Assembly (NCBI GenBank): GCA_031270585.1
Contig: JAISXK010000057.1
Span: forward strand, 1-10,993
Reading direction: 5' to 3'
From: Clostridiales bacterium
Lineage (GTDB): Bacteria; Bacillota; Clostridia; Christensenellales; CAG-138
DNA length: 10,993 nt
This document shows positions 1-7,756 of the stretch, piece after piece; position 1 is the first letter of the stretch, and every line of letters begins with the position of its first letter. The notes beneath the pieces were generated by a model. That model worked only from the letters and a program-made list of their open reading frames with translations. It searched no databases and was not told the origin of the DNA. Position numbers and translations under genes: made by a program.

Positions 1-474
1 GTGGATTTGGAGGAACTGATTAACCGCGTGATGCGCAGGATGGCGCCGCTGGCGCAAAAAAAGGGCATCCGCCTGGAGAAAAAACTCACGCGCGTTGAAA
101 TAGAGGCCGACGAACTGCGTATCGACCAGGTGATCAGCAACCTTGTTGATAACGCGCTCAAATACACCGAAAAGGGCAGCGTATCCGTCACGCTCAGGCA
201 GGACGGCGCGTTTGCCGTGGTAACGGTGCGCGACACGGGTATTGGCATCCCCGAGGAGAGCATCCCCCGGCTGTTTGAAAGGTTTTACCGGGTTGACAAG
301 GCGCGCAGCCGCGATACCGGCGGCACGGGGCTGGGGCTTTCCATTGTGGAGCGTATTGTGGCGTTGCATGGCGGCGCTATCCACGTGGAAAGCGCTGTGG
401 GTACGGGCGCCACCTTCACGCTGCGCCTGCCGCTCAACAGCGCCATACAACGAGGGGGGCAGCGGCATGAATAA
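1..474 (+). CDS. Sensor histidine kinase, C-terminal ATPase domain (5'-partial)
   Basis: This is the C-terminal 157 residues of a membrane sensor histidine kinase of the PhoR/WalK type; the sensor, membrane and DHp (phospho-His) parts lie off the left edge. The catalytic HATPase_c domain is visible: N box around residues 41-56 (RIDQVISNLVDNALKY), G1 box DTGIGIP at about 78-84, F box RLFERFYR at about 90-97, and G2 box GGTGLGLSIV at about 106-115. The domain binds ATP and phosphorylates the kinase's own histidine, which then passes phosphate to a response regulator, presumably encoded upstream. The GTG at base 1 is simply where the window begins, not a supported start. The stop TAA (472-474) overlaps the next start by 8 nt, so the kinase is translationally coupled to the lipoprotein gene. 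Family and domain assignment are secure; the signal sensed is unknown. Confidence 0.93.
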   Translation: MDLEELINRVMRRMAPLAQKKGIRLEKKLTRVEIEADELRIDQVISNLVDNALKYTEKGSVSVTLRQDGAFAVVTVRDTGIGIPEESIPRLFERFYRVDKARSRDTGGTGLGLSIVERIVALHGGAIHVESAVGTGATFTLRLPLNSAIQRGGQRHE

Positions 475-1423
475 AAAAAGGACGTTGTGCGCATACGTCA
501 CGCTGCTGGCCATACTGCTTTGCGCCTGCTCGCAAAACGTCATCCGCGAGGATGCCGCGCGGCAAAACCTGCCCGCCATCGATCCGTCTTTGGGCATGAC
601 GCGCGATGAGAACATTACGTTTTATTTTAAGCTGCAGGGTGAGGATCTTCTCGTGCCCGTGCTTCGCAGGGTTACCGTGGGCCCCTATGAGGATTTGGGC
701 ATGAGCGTGGTCAAAAAACTCATACAGGGCCCGCTGGAAGACGAGCCTTATGTTGAAAGCGCCATACCGCTCAATGTGAAGGCGCTGGATATAGAAATGC
801 TGGATACGACGGCGCGCTTAACGTTGAGCGCAGAAATATTGGGCCGCGGCAGCTATAGTGGCACGCAGCAGGAAATACTCTACCGGCAGCGTATGAGCGT
901 GTACGCGTTTATAAACACGCTTTGCGCGTCCGTCAAGACCATCGACCGCGTGGAGATATTGATAGACACGGATAATAGCGGGATTGGCAGGCGCGTCTCC
1001 CCCTTCATGCTGGGTTTTTTTGCGCAGAACGGTTCCGACTGGCTGGAACCGCTAACTAAAAACGAAGAAGCCGTCGCCACGCTGCAAAAAACCGTGGCCA
1101 TGCCGCTTAACTATCTGGCGCTGCAACGCTTGGACGGCGCTTACAGGCTATTTTATCAAAATACGCTGCCCGTCTATGATGATTTCGTAAAATTCTTTCG
1201 CGATACCTGCCGCATTACGCACTATGAGCTGGCGGGCGTAGTACAAAACGATATCAACCTTGCGGGCGAAGCCGTGCTGAATCTTACATGGACAAACGCC
1301 GGCGGAAGAGTCTTTACGCTTGAAGGCGCGCATGTACGCGTGCATTACAGCGGGTATATTTACAGGCTGGATTACCCCTCGCTGACGGGTGTGATGCTGG
1401 ATGAGGTGAACCGCAATGATTAA
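467..1423 (+). CDS. GerMN-domain lipoprotein
   Basis: A 318-residue predicted surface lipoprotein. The start is ATG at 467, inside the end of the kinase gene (8-nt overlap), preceded by a strong purine-rich RBS (GAGGGGGG, 452-459); longer in-frame extensions to the left are shadows of the kinase. Residues 1-21 form a lipoprotein signal peptide (MNKKR basic start, hydrophobic core, lipobox LLCA before Cys21). Residues about 49-168 resemble a GerMN domain (LIQGP and a SAIP turn, then TLCASVKTIDRVEILID). Residues about 180-318 form a second extracytoplasmic region I cannot assign. GerMN domains occur in the spore-germination lipoprotein GerM and in actinobacterial LpqB; the molecular function is poorly defined. 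Being coupled to a histidine kinase, it may be an accessory of that signalling system (inference). The stop overlaps the next gene by 8 nt. Confidence 0.85.
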   Translation: MNKKRTLCAYVTLLAILLCACSQNVIREDAARQNLPAIDPSLGMTRDENITFYFKLQGEDLLVPVLRRVTVGPYEDLGMSVVKKLIQGPLEDEPYVESAIPLNVKALDIEMLDTTARLTLSAEILGRGSYSGTQQEILYRQRMSVYAFINTLCASVKTIDRVEILIDTDNSGIGRRVSPFMLGFFAQNGSDWLEPLTKNEEAVATLQKTVAMPLNYLALQRLDGAYRLFYQNTLPVYDDFVKFFRDTCRITHYELAGVVQNDINLAGEAVLNLTWTNAGGRVFTLEGAHVRVHYSGYIYRLDYPSLTGVMLDEVNRND

Positions 1424-2996
1424 AAGGATTTGTTTGCTGCTGCTTGCCATGGCCCTTCTGTTGGGCGGCTGCGACGGTTCGGCTGAAACGCCGCCCGATA
1501 TGCCCGTGCGCTCGGCTTCCCCGCCATCCGCAGATTCGGATGGCAGCACATACTTTACAACGGATATTTACTATTTCGCGGAAGGGTATAAGCTTGCGCC
1601 TGAAACGAGACAAATACTGTTGCCTGACGGCATGACGCGCGCCGAAGCCGCTCTTAGCGAGCTTGCCACCGCGCCCAAGGATGAAAAGCTCGGCGCGGCC
1701 ATATACGAGTCGCTGGCCTTTGATTCCATGCGGGTGCTGCTTTCGGGCAACGTTTGCCTCGTATATCTTGACGGCATCAATATATTCAGCTCCAAGCTAA
1801 AAGAACAGGATATTTTAAAGGCCCGCGCGGCGATTGCCGCAACCGTAGCCGCCGCGGAAGGCGTAGTTTATACGGACGTATACATCAACGGCCTGCAACC
1901 GGGCTATTCCTACAGGCCGCTGGGCGCCATAGCCGACCTGGGCACGGAAGTAAACGTGCTTAGCATGCAGTTCCCCCCGCCTACCGATAAGGAAGCAAAC
2001 GAAAGCGGCGTGATGGAAAGCCGCGACGCCATCGTGTATTTTACCGACGCGCGGGGCACGCTTTTAATTTGCGATATTAAGCCGCTGCAATACAACGCCT
2101 ACACAAGCATCCACGACATCATCACGCTGCTTTTTGCGGCCATGCATGAGGGCCCTGCCGATAGCGACAGCTTCACCGGCATTGTGCCTGCGGATATGGT
2201 CTATAAAACCAGCACGTTCCGCCGCGATAATTATGAGGAGCTTTTACCGGCGGGCGGGCCGCCCATAAGTATACCGGAAGAAGAGAACACCACATTTACG
2301 AGCATCCCCAGTCAGGGCGTATTGACACTCTATCTGGAATACCCGCATGAGGAATATGATACGCTGATGGTTTGCGCCTCCATCGTGAACACCGTTACAA
2401 GCTTTTTGCCCCGCATCACCGCGACGCGCATATACATCAATGAGCGGCTTATCACCACCACGGATCTTTTTGGCGGCGGCGCCACAGGCTCCGGCCTGTT
2501 GACGCGGGCCGACTTCAACGATATGATCGGGCACACCGCAACGCTTTGCTACCCCGGCAGAAACGGGCTGGGGCTATCGCAAACACAGCGCCTTGTAAAA
2601 CAAAGCGACATATTGAACCGGCTGAAAACCCTGCAACTGCTGTTTGCCGGCCCCGAAGCCACAGGCGCGTACCTGTGGCCGCTAACCCCTGAAGATATGC
2701 TTTCGGTATCCCTGCGGGATACGCTTGCCGTCGTAAACACAAGGGCGGGATTTTATGATAAGCTGGCGCGTTTTGTCGCGGAATCGCAAGCCGGCCCCGA
2801 AACGGCGGCATCCCTGGGGGTGTTCAGCATGGTCAATACGCTTTGCGCCATGAACAGCATAGAAAAGGTTCAGTTTTTGGAGGAAGGCCAGCGTATTGAT
2901 AAAAGCCTCACCATCGAAAGCGGCAGCGGGGCCGTCAACACCATTTATCTGGGTAACCCGCTTTATTACAACCCCGGCATATTGCTGGAAAGCTAA
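1416..2996 (+). CDS. Large lipoprotein with three GerMN-like repeats
   Basis: A 526-residue predicted lipoprotein, second of a coupled pair: ATG at 1416 lies inside the preceding gene's end (8-nt overlap), with a GAGGTG RBS at about 1404-1409. The signal peptide has lipobox LGGC with Cys19, followed by a low-complexity Ser/Pro linker to about residue 45. Three stretches look like GerMN units: about 46-160 (ending VYTDVYINGL), about 204-345 (LLFAAMHEGP, then SIVNTVTSF...ATRIYINERL) and about 373-495 (LQLLFAGPEA, then SMVNTLCAMNSIEKVQFLEE). The recurring pattern is a helix ending in (E/A)GP, beta strands, then a helix with VNT(V/L) and a strand. B. subtilis GerM has two such domains, so three is unusual. 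I read the repeats by eye, and the first is the most diverged. The role is probably extracytoplasmic, envelope or spore related (inference). Confidence 0.8.
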   Translation: MIKRICLLLLAMALLLGGCDGSAETPPDMPVRSASPPSADSDGSTYFTTDIYYFAEGYKLAPETRQILLPDGMTRAEAALSELATAPKDEKLGAAIYESLAFDSMRVLLSGNVCLVYLDGINIFSSKLKEQDILKARAAIAATVAAAEGVVYTDVYINGLQPGYSYRPLGAIADLGTEVNVLSMQFPPPTDKEANESGVMESRDAIVYFTDARGTLLICDIKPLQYNAYTSIHDIITLLFAAMHEGPADSDSFTGIVPADMVYKTSTFRRDNYEELLPAGGPPISIPEEENTTFTSIPSQGVLTLYLEYPHEEYDTLMVCASIVNTVTSFLPRITATRIYINERLITTTDLFGGGATGSGLLTRADFNDMIGHTATLCYPGRNGLGLSQTQRLVKQSDILNRLKTLQLLFAGPEATGAYLWPLTPEDMLSVSLRDTLAVVNTRAGFYDKLARFVAESQAGPETAASLGVFSMVNTLCAMNSIEKVQFLEEGQRIDKSLTIESGSGAVNTIYLGNPLYYNPGILLES

Positions 2997-3074
2997 GAAC
3001 GCATACCGACGGGGTCACACGGGCGGGGTCACGCTTATGTTTCGCCAAGTTAACCGTTTTTTTACACTTGCCGA

Positions 3075-3104
3075 TTGTTATCTTTGGCACCATATGTGTA
3101 TACT
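3075..3104 (+). promoter_or_regulatory. Possible promoter ahead of the LCP gene
   Basis: In the 108-bp gap after the second lipoprotein gene, TTGTTA (3075-3080) and TATACT (3099-3104) are spaced 18 bp, a fair sigma-A-like promoter. It sits awkwardly: the -10 abuts ATG 3105, so transcription from it would give an almost leaderless message or start translation at a later ATG (3114 or 3156). The same gap contains CGGGGTCAC twice (3010-3018 and 3024-3032), of unknown meaning. The LCP gene could instead be read through from the lipoprotein operon. Confidence 0.35.
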
Positions 3105-4712
3105 ATGAAGTGTATGGATAGTAATAAAAGTAAGCGCGCGAAGCGTCATACGGACATGCCGGCAAACGCAAGCGAAATTCCCGCCGCCGGGGATTCGGGG
3201 GTTGTGGCGCAGGCGCAAAAAGAGCCCAACGTGGGTAAAGAGCCGTCGGCCGCAGCAAAACACGCGGCGGATGTCGCTGTGGAGCACCAACGCGCGCGCC
3301 AGGCTGCGGCAGACAAGGCGGACGCGACCGGTGCGGGGCGCGCAAACGCCGCCTCAAAACGCGCGAAAAAGAAAAAAACGGGCGGCCCGGCCCGCATTAT
3401 CCTTTTTGGCGTGTCAGGCGCCCTCGTGGTTGCGCTGGGCATAGGCGCTTTGTATATTACGAGGCTATTAAACAATCCTATCAGCGCCTTTCAGGAAGAA
3501 GCGCCAAAGCCCGTTCCGGCGGCAACGATAGCTCCGAAGGCAACGATAGCTCCGGCGGTTCCCGACGTTACGCCGGCCCCCACACCCACGCCAAACCCCG
3601 AGGATATGCTCTTGCCCGCAGCGGATCTGGAGTTTATGAAAAACCGGGTCAACATACTGGTGCTGGGCATTGATGAAAGCGCCGAACGAGCCGATTGGGG
3701 ATCGTTCCGCACGGATACCATGATCCTGGTAACCATCAATTTTGATAATAACGATGTGCTGATGCTATCCCTGCCGCGCGACAGCTACGTAAAAATAGCC
3801 AACAGCGACGGACATCCCACGGAGGAGTTTGGTAAGATCAACTCCGCGTTTTCCGCCGGCGGCGGCGCCGCCAAAAACGGCTTCGGCTACGCCATGGGTA
3901 CCGTAAGCTACGTACTGGGCGGCATACCCGTAAACTATTATGTGGGTTTCAACATGAACGTCGTAAAGGATATTGTCAACGCCATGGGCGGCCTGAATTA
4001 CGACGTGGATGTGAACGTAAACATGAACGGGCGCACGCTGCAACCGGGCTTCCAGCATTTGGATGGGCAGGCCGTGCTCGATTATTGCAGGCAGCGCAAG
4101 GGTTCATCCGACATTGAGCGCGTAGCAAGGCAGCAGCGCATGCTCAAGGCCATATTCAACGAAATGAAGACCACCGGGCAGCTTGCGCATATACCGGGTA
4201 TTTACGCGGCCGTTAAAACCAATATGGATACAAACCTGAACGACGGGCAAATCACCGCGCTGGCACTGTTTGCGTTGCGCATGGATGTTGACCGGCTAAA
4301 GGGCCGCACGCTTGACGGTAAATTTTTGGATATGAAGGATACAAGCTATTGGGGGCTTTTTACCGACAAGATTGAAAAAATGATAGACGAAGTATATGGC
4401 GTATCCGTACACATCGACGAAGAGATGAGCGTTACGAATATCGAAACGCAAATAGCGACCAACCGTTTATTGATAGCGGCGGAACTCGAGGCCGCGAACA
4501 GCGCCATCGCCACAGCCGATTATATTTTGAAGAACTTCAGGGCCAACCTGGAAGCGGACGTGACAACCCAATTGGAGACCGCGAAATCTTATTGCGCATA
4601 CGCCCGCGACGAAGAGGACAAAGAACTGCTCGACTACTATACGCCGCCGTTGCAGAAATTGAACACGCTGTTGCTCACGCAACTGCAGCGGGCAGGATTA
4701 TACCCGGCATAA
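3105..4712 (+). CDS. LytR-CpsA-Psr (LCP) family cell-wall ligase
   Basis: A 535-residue membrane protein. LCP enzymes move teichoic acids or other polysaccharides from an undecaprenyl carrier onto peptidoglycan outside the membrane. Residues 1-95 are a cytoplasmic tail rich in Ala, Lys and Arg; about 98-120 is one transmembrane helix (ILFGVSGALVVALGIGALYI); about 130-170 is an Ala/Pro/Thr linker; about 182-400 is the LCP domain with family hallmarks: NILVLGID, the Asp of FRTDTMILV, the Arg of SLPRDSY, and RQRKGSSDIERVARQQR. About 440-535 is a predicted helical C-terminal extension that I do not recognise. The start is uncertain: ATG 3105 has no good RBS, ATG 3114 and ATG 3156 are alternatives, and a TTG at 3075 is less likely. 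Placed after the kinase-lipoprotein genes, it supports an envelope-maintenance role for this block. Confidence 0.9.
   Translation: MKCMDSNKSKRAKRHTDMPANASEIPAAGDSGVVAQAQKEPNVGKEPSAAAKHAADVAVEHQRARQAAADKADATGAGRANAASKRAKKKKTGGPARIILFGVSGALVVALGIGALYITRLLNNPISAFQEEAPKPVPAATIAPKATIAPAVPDVTPAPTPTPNPEDMLLPAADLEFMKNRVNILVLGIDESAERADWGSFRTDTMILVTINFDNNDVLMLSLPRDSYVKIANSDGHPTEEFGKINSAFSAGGGAAKNGFGYAMGTVSYVLGGIPVNYYVGFNMNVVKDIVNAMGGLNYDVDVNVNMNGRTLQPGFQHLDGQAVLDYCRQRKGSSDIERVARQQRMLKAIFNEMKTTGQLAHIPGIYAAVKTNMDTNLNDGQITALALFALRMDVDRLKGRTLDGKFLDMKDTSYWGLFTDKIEKMIDEVYGVSVHIDEEMSVTNIETQIATNRLLIAAELEAANSAIATADYILKNFRANLEADVTTQLETAKSYCAYARDEEDKELLDYYTPPLQKLNTLLLTQLQRAGLYPA
3521..3554 (+). repeat. Two-copy tandem repeat in the LCP linker
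   Basis: GGCAACGATAGCTCCG occurs at 3521-3536 and again at 3539-3554 with an 18-bp period, encoding two ATIAP(K/A) units in the Pro/Ala linker between the membrane helix and the LCP domain. This is probably a small in-frame slippage duplication that lengthens the tether. Confidence 0.9.
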
Positions 4713-4736
4713 AGAAGGTGCACGCGCTTTTGCTTA

Positions 4737-4780
4737 AAGCATAGTACGCCAAACCGGATTCGGATTGGCGTACTATGCTT
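4737..4780. terminator. Perfect 16-bp inverted repeat between convergent genes
   Basis: The arms AAGCATAGTACGCCAA (4737-4752) and TTGGCGTACTATGCTT (4765-4780) are exact reverse complements. The 12-nt middle can add three more pairs (CCG/CGG around a GATT loop) after an A-A mismatch. It lies between the LCP stop (4710-4712) and the glpK stop (4779-4781), whose first two bases are in the right arm. The position suggests a shared bidirectional terminator, but no U-tract follows on either strand, so it is not a canonical intrinsic terminator. It may instead be a 3'-end-protecting hairpin or a genome-wide repeat. Confidence 0.6.
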
Positions 4781-6296
4781 ATGGCGTGATCCAGTTTTGC
4801 GCCCGGCCTACGGCCCGCCGCCACATGCGGTATGCTTCGTTGCGCGTGGGTTCATCCATGGCACAAGAAAATACCCGTTCGTTTTTCCAATTTCGGCTGA
4901 TCTCCTCCTTATCGCGCCAAAAGCCCACGGCCAGCCCCGCGAGGTAAGCGGCGCCCGCAGCCGTGGTTTCTACATTTTGGGGTCTGTGTATGCGGCAGCC
5001 CAGTATATCCGCCTGAAACTGCATCAGCACGTTGGATACACTTGCCCCGCCATCCACCTTCAGATCCTGTAACCGCTTACCGCTATCCTGCTGCATGGCG
5101 AGCACCAGATCGCAAACCTGGTAGGCGATACATTCCAGCACGGCGCGGGCTAAGTGCGCGCGGGTTGTGCCCCGTGTGATGCCAAGCATCGCGCCGCGCG
5201 CATACATATCCCAATAGGGCGCGCCAAGGCCCGTAAAGGCGGGCACGAGGTATACCCCGCCCGCGTCGGGTACGGTTTCGGCCAGTATGTTGATTTCGGG
5301 CGCCGATTGAATAATGCCCAGGTCGTCGCGCAGCCACTGTATCACGCTGCCGGCGTTGAATATGCTGCCCTCCAGCGCGTATTCCGCCCGGCCCGGCGCA
5401 AGCCCCCACGCGATGGTGGAAAGCAACCTATGCCTGCTGCGTATGGAACGCGCGCCCGTATTCATTACAAGAAAGCAGCCTGTGCCGTATGTATTCTTCG
5501 CGTCCCCCGGCCTGAAGCACGCCTGGCCGAAGAGCGCCGCCTGCTGGTCGCCCACGGCGCCGGCGACGGGCACGCCCGCCAGCTTCTCAAGCCCCGCTAC
5601 GCCCGGCGCCACGCGCCCGTATACGGCGCTGCTGGGCACGGGCTGCGGCAGCATGGCGGGAGGGATACAAAACGCCTTTAAAAGCGTCTCATCCCACGCA
5701 AGCTTATCGATATCAAAGAGCATGGTGCGCGAGGCGTTCGTGTAATCGATCACATGCGCGGCGGCTTCGTTGCCGCCGGTCAGGTTCCATACGAGCCACG
5801 TATCTATTGTGCCAAATAAAAGCTCGCCGTTCATTGCCCTTTGGCGGGCGCCAGGCACCTCGTCCAATATCCATTTCACTTTGCTGGCGGAAAAGTACGC
5901 GTCTATAAGCAGCCCGGTCTTTTCGCTTACGTATGCTTCAAGCCCATCCTTTATAAGCGCTTCACAGATACCGGCTGTTCTGCGGCATTGCCATACGATG
6001 GCGTTGTATATGGGTTTGCCGGTACGCTTATCCCATATCACGGTAGTTTCGCGCTGGTTCGTGATGCCGATTGCCGCCACCATCTGCGCTTGTACCCCGC
6101 TTTTTTCGATCACATCCGCCGCCGCCCGCTCCTGGCAGCGCAATATTTCCATAGGGTCGTGCTCTACCCAACCCGGCCTGGGGTAATGCTGCCTGAATTC
6201 GTGCTGCGCGCTGGCTACGCGAGCGCCCGCGTGGTTAAAGAGTATCGCGCGTGAGCTTGTGGTGCCCTGATCAAGGGCGAGTATGTACGATTGCAT
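4779..6296 (-). CDS. glpK: Glycerol kinase
   Basis: A 505-residue FGGY-family kinase that phosphorylates glycerol to sn-glycerol-3-phosphate with ATP in the cytoplasm, feeding phospholipid synthesis or glycolysis. The length is normal for GlpK. The start is ATG 6296, because the protein then begins MQSYILALDQGTTSSRA, the family N-terminus; GAAAGGGG just upstream is the RBS. Visible signatures: ALDQGTTSSRA (phosphate binding), GITNQRETT with the glycerol-binding Arg-Glu pair, DAYFSASKVKW, GDQQAALFGQ with the catalytic Asp, KNTYGTGCFLVMNTG, and DGGASVSNVLMQFQAD. The His-containing HFYG loop that HPr phosphorylates in enterococcal GlpK, expected just before GDQQAALFG, is not present; VYGRVAPGVAGLEKLAG is found there. 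It lies 40 bp behind folC on the same strand and is probably cotranscribed with it. No glpF or glpD is seen nearby. Confidence 0.96.
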   Translation of the reverse strand: MQSYILALDQGTTSSRAILFNHAGARVASAQHEFRQHYPRPGWVEHDPMEILRCQERAAADVIEKSGVQAQMVAAIGITNQRETTVIWDKRTGKPIYNAIVWQCRRTAGICEALIKDGLEAYVSEKTGLLIDAYFSASKVKWILDEVPGARQRAMNGELLFGTIDTWLVWNLTGGNEAAAHVIDYTNASRTMLFDIDKLAWDETLLKAFCIPPAMLPQPVPSSAVYGRVAPGVAGLEKLAGVPVAGAVGDQQAALFGQACFRPGDAKNTYGTGCFLVMNTGARSIRSRHRLLSTIAWGLAPGRAEYALEGSIFNAGSVIQWLRDDLGIIQSAPEINILAETVPDAGGVYLVPAFTGLGAPYWDMYARGAMLGITRGTTRAHLARAVLECIAYQVCDLVLAMQQDSGKRLQDLKVDGGASVSNVLMQFQADILGCRIHRPQNVETTAAGAAYLAGLAVGFWRDKEEISRNWKNERVFSCAMDEPTRNEAYRMWRRAVGRAQNWITP

Positions 6297-6336
6297 AGGC
6301 GGCCCCTTTCGCTTAAACATTTGTTGGAACGCGGCG

Positions 6337-7593
6337 TTAAAGCACGTATATCTTATTGTGGGTGCGTATACGCTTAAGCCTTTGCGTGACAAAATCCTTT
6401 ACTTCCTTTGCCATATAGAGCGAGCCAAAAACGCATATGAGCCGCCTGCCCTCATGCAGGCGCAGCGCCAGCTTCATCGCGTCCGTCAAGGTATCTTCGG
6501 CATATACGCGCTTGCAGATTTTGCCGCAGCACGCCTTCAGTTTCTCTGCGGGCAAGGCGCGCGCGTCCTGCAGCGCCGAAGCTATCCATATATCCGCCAG
6601 AGGCGAAAGCGCCCGCAAACAGCCCATATACTCCTTATCCCGCATAAACGCGGCAATAAAAACGCAGCGCGTATCCGGGTAGGCAAGCTGGATGCTTTCC
6701 CCTAAAGCCAGGGCGGCTGCGGGGTTATGCGCGCCATCCAGCAATATGGGCGGGTTTTCATGCAGCAGTTCAAAGCGGGCGGGCCAGTTTGCGTCAGCCA
6801 AGCCCAGCCGTACCGCCTCATGGGGTACAACAAACCCTTTCGTATTTAATACCGCAAGCGTTTTATATGCCGTGGCGGCGTTTTTTAATTGGTACGCTCC
6901 TTTTAGCCCCGGCGCCATACCGACAGGCGGCGCAGCCCGCGCGATATGCAGCCGCGCGCCCCTGTTTTTGCATATTTGCGAAAGGGTATGTTCCACGGCG
7001 GCGTCCTGCGCCTGCAAAACCACATCCCCGCCGGGCTTAATAATACCGGCCTTTTCGAAGGTTATTTTTTCCACCGTATCGCCGAGTATGGCGGCGTGAT
7101 CCACGCCGATTTGGGCCAGCACGGCCGCTTGCGGCACGGGTATGCTGTTTGTGGGGTCAAGCCTGCCGCCAAGCCCCGTCTCCAGCACCATGATATCGCA
7201 GCCCGTATGCTGAAAATGCAAAAAGGCCATGCAGGTGATGGCGGAAAAATAGTTCAGGCGCACGTTAGCCCTGCGCTCCGCCGCGCATAGCCGCAAAAAA
7301 TACGTCCGCAGCGCGGCGGTATCGATATATGTGCCGTTGACCTGCACGCGCTCTTCAAAGCGTATGATATGCGGCGAGATAAAGAGCCCCGTTTTATACC
7401 CCGCGCTTATTAGCGCCGCCGCGACCATATGGGCGATAGAGCCTTTGCCGTTTGTGCCGGCGATATGTACGGCCGGCGTTTTAGTTTCCGGCAGGCCCAA
7501 TGCCGCAAGCACCAGCTTCAGGCCGGAAAAATCGGGCGGCAACTGCGCGCGGCAACTCAGTTCATAAAATAACGTGGTTTCGTTTGTTTGCAT
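6337..7593 (-). CDS. folC: Bifunctional folylpolyglutamate synthase / dihydrofolate synthase
   Basis: A 418-residue Mur-ligase-family enzyme that adds glutamate to dihydropteroate or to folates with ATP, in the cytoplasm. The family features are in order: P-loop HIAGTNGKGS near residue 45, SPHIIRFEERVQVNG, LETGLGGRLDPTN (usually LGGRLDATN), IGVDHAAILGDTVEKITFEKAGIIK with the metal-binding and carbamate-Lys region, and DGAHNPAAA in the C-terminal half. The length is typical (about 420). The start is uncertain: ATG 7593 fits the family N-terminus but has no clear RBS; a TTG at 7629 with a weak AAAGAG would add 12 residues. It is the first gene of a folC-glpK pair. A hairpin followed by U6 lies about 60 nt before the start (7650-7708), so attenuation of this gene is possible. 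Confidence 0.94.
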   Translation of the reverse strand: MQTNETTLFYELSCRAQLPPDFSGLKLVLAALGLPETKTPAVHIAGTNGKGSIAHMVAAALISAGYKTGLFISPHIIRFEERVQVNGTYIDTAALRTYFLRLCAAERRANVRLNYFSAITCMAFLHFQHTGCDIMVLETGLGGRLDPTNSIPVPQAAVLAQIGVDHAAILGDTVEKITFEKAGIIKPGGDVVLQAQDAAVEHTLSQICKNRGARLHIARAAPPVGMAPGLKGAYQLKNAATAYKTLAVLNTKGFVVPHEAVRLGLADANWPARFELLHENPPILLDGAHNPAAALALGESIQLAYPDTRCVFIAAFMRDKEYMGCLRALSPLADIWIASALQDARALPAEKLKACCGKICKRVYAEDTLTDAMKLALRLHEGRRLICVFGSLYMAKEVKDFVTQRLKRIRTHNKIYVL

Positions 7594-7649
7594 GCACACA
7601 TCATAAACGCGCAGCGTTTGCGGTGTCAACGACTCTTTGGCCCATATCG

Positions 7650-7708
7650 AAAAAAGGGACTGCGGCGCTTTGCGCCTGCATGGTTAACGCGCCTTACGCC
7701 ACAGTCCC
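7650..7708 (-). terminator. Hairpin with U6 tract upstream of folC
   Basis: GGGACTG (7656-7662) pairs with CAGTCCC (7702-7708). After one mismatch the stem extends by GGCG/CGCC (7664-7667 with 7697-7700). Read on the minus strand it is followed directly by six U residues (A6 at 7650-7655), so it is a good intrinsic terminator in the folC direction, about 57 nt before ATG 7593. GGCGC (7664-7668) could alternatively pair with GCGCC at 7672-7676 or at 7689-7693. It may stop antisense transcription coming from the glmS side, or act as an attenuator in the folC leader. Confidence 0.65.
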
Positions 7709-7725
7709 GAAAGATTTTCTTTTCA

Positions 7726-7756
7726 TTGATATGAGAATAAGATAGTATAATATAGT
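7726..7756 (+). promoter_or_regulatory. Likely glmS promoter
   Basis: An AT-rich segment directly upstream of glmS carries TTGATA (7726-7731) and overlapping -10-like hexamers: TAATAT (7748-7753, 16-bp spacing), TATAGT (7751-7756, 19 bp) and the best match TATAAT (7746-7751, only 14 bp). A promoter here is very likely but the exact register is unclear. The resulting leader would be only about 25 nt, leaving no room for a glmS ribozyme. Confidence 0.6.

Noticed and set aside
242..466. N-terminal extension of the first GerMN gene inside the kinase gene
   Set aside because: It is a frame shadow of the kinase. The signal peptide and RBS place the start at 467.
3041..3070. Terminator before the LCP gene (T7 at 3057-3063)
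   Set aside because: The bases before the T run do not form a convincing GC-rich stem.
5154..6254. Long open frames opposite glpK
   Set aside because: They are antisense to a fully conserved glycerol kinase and resemble no protein family; GC-rich third positions explain them.
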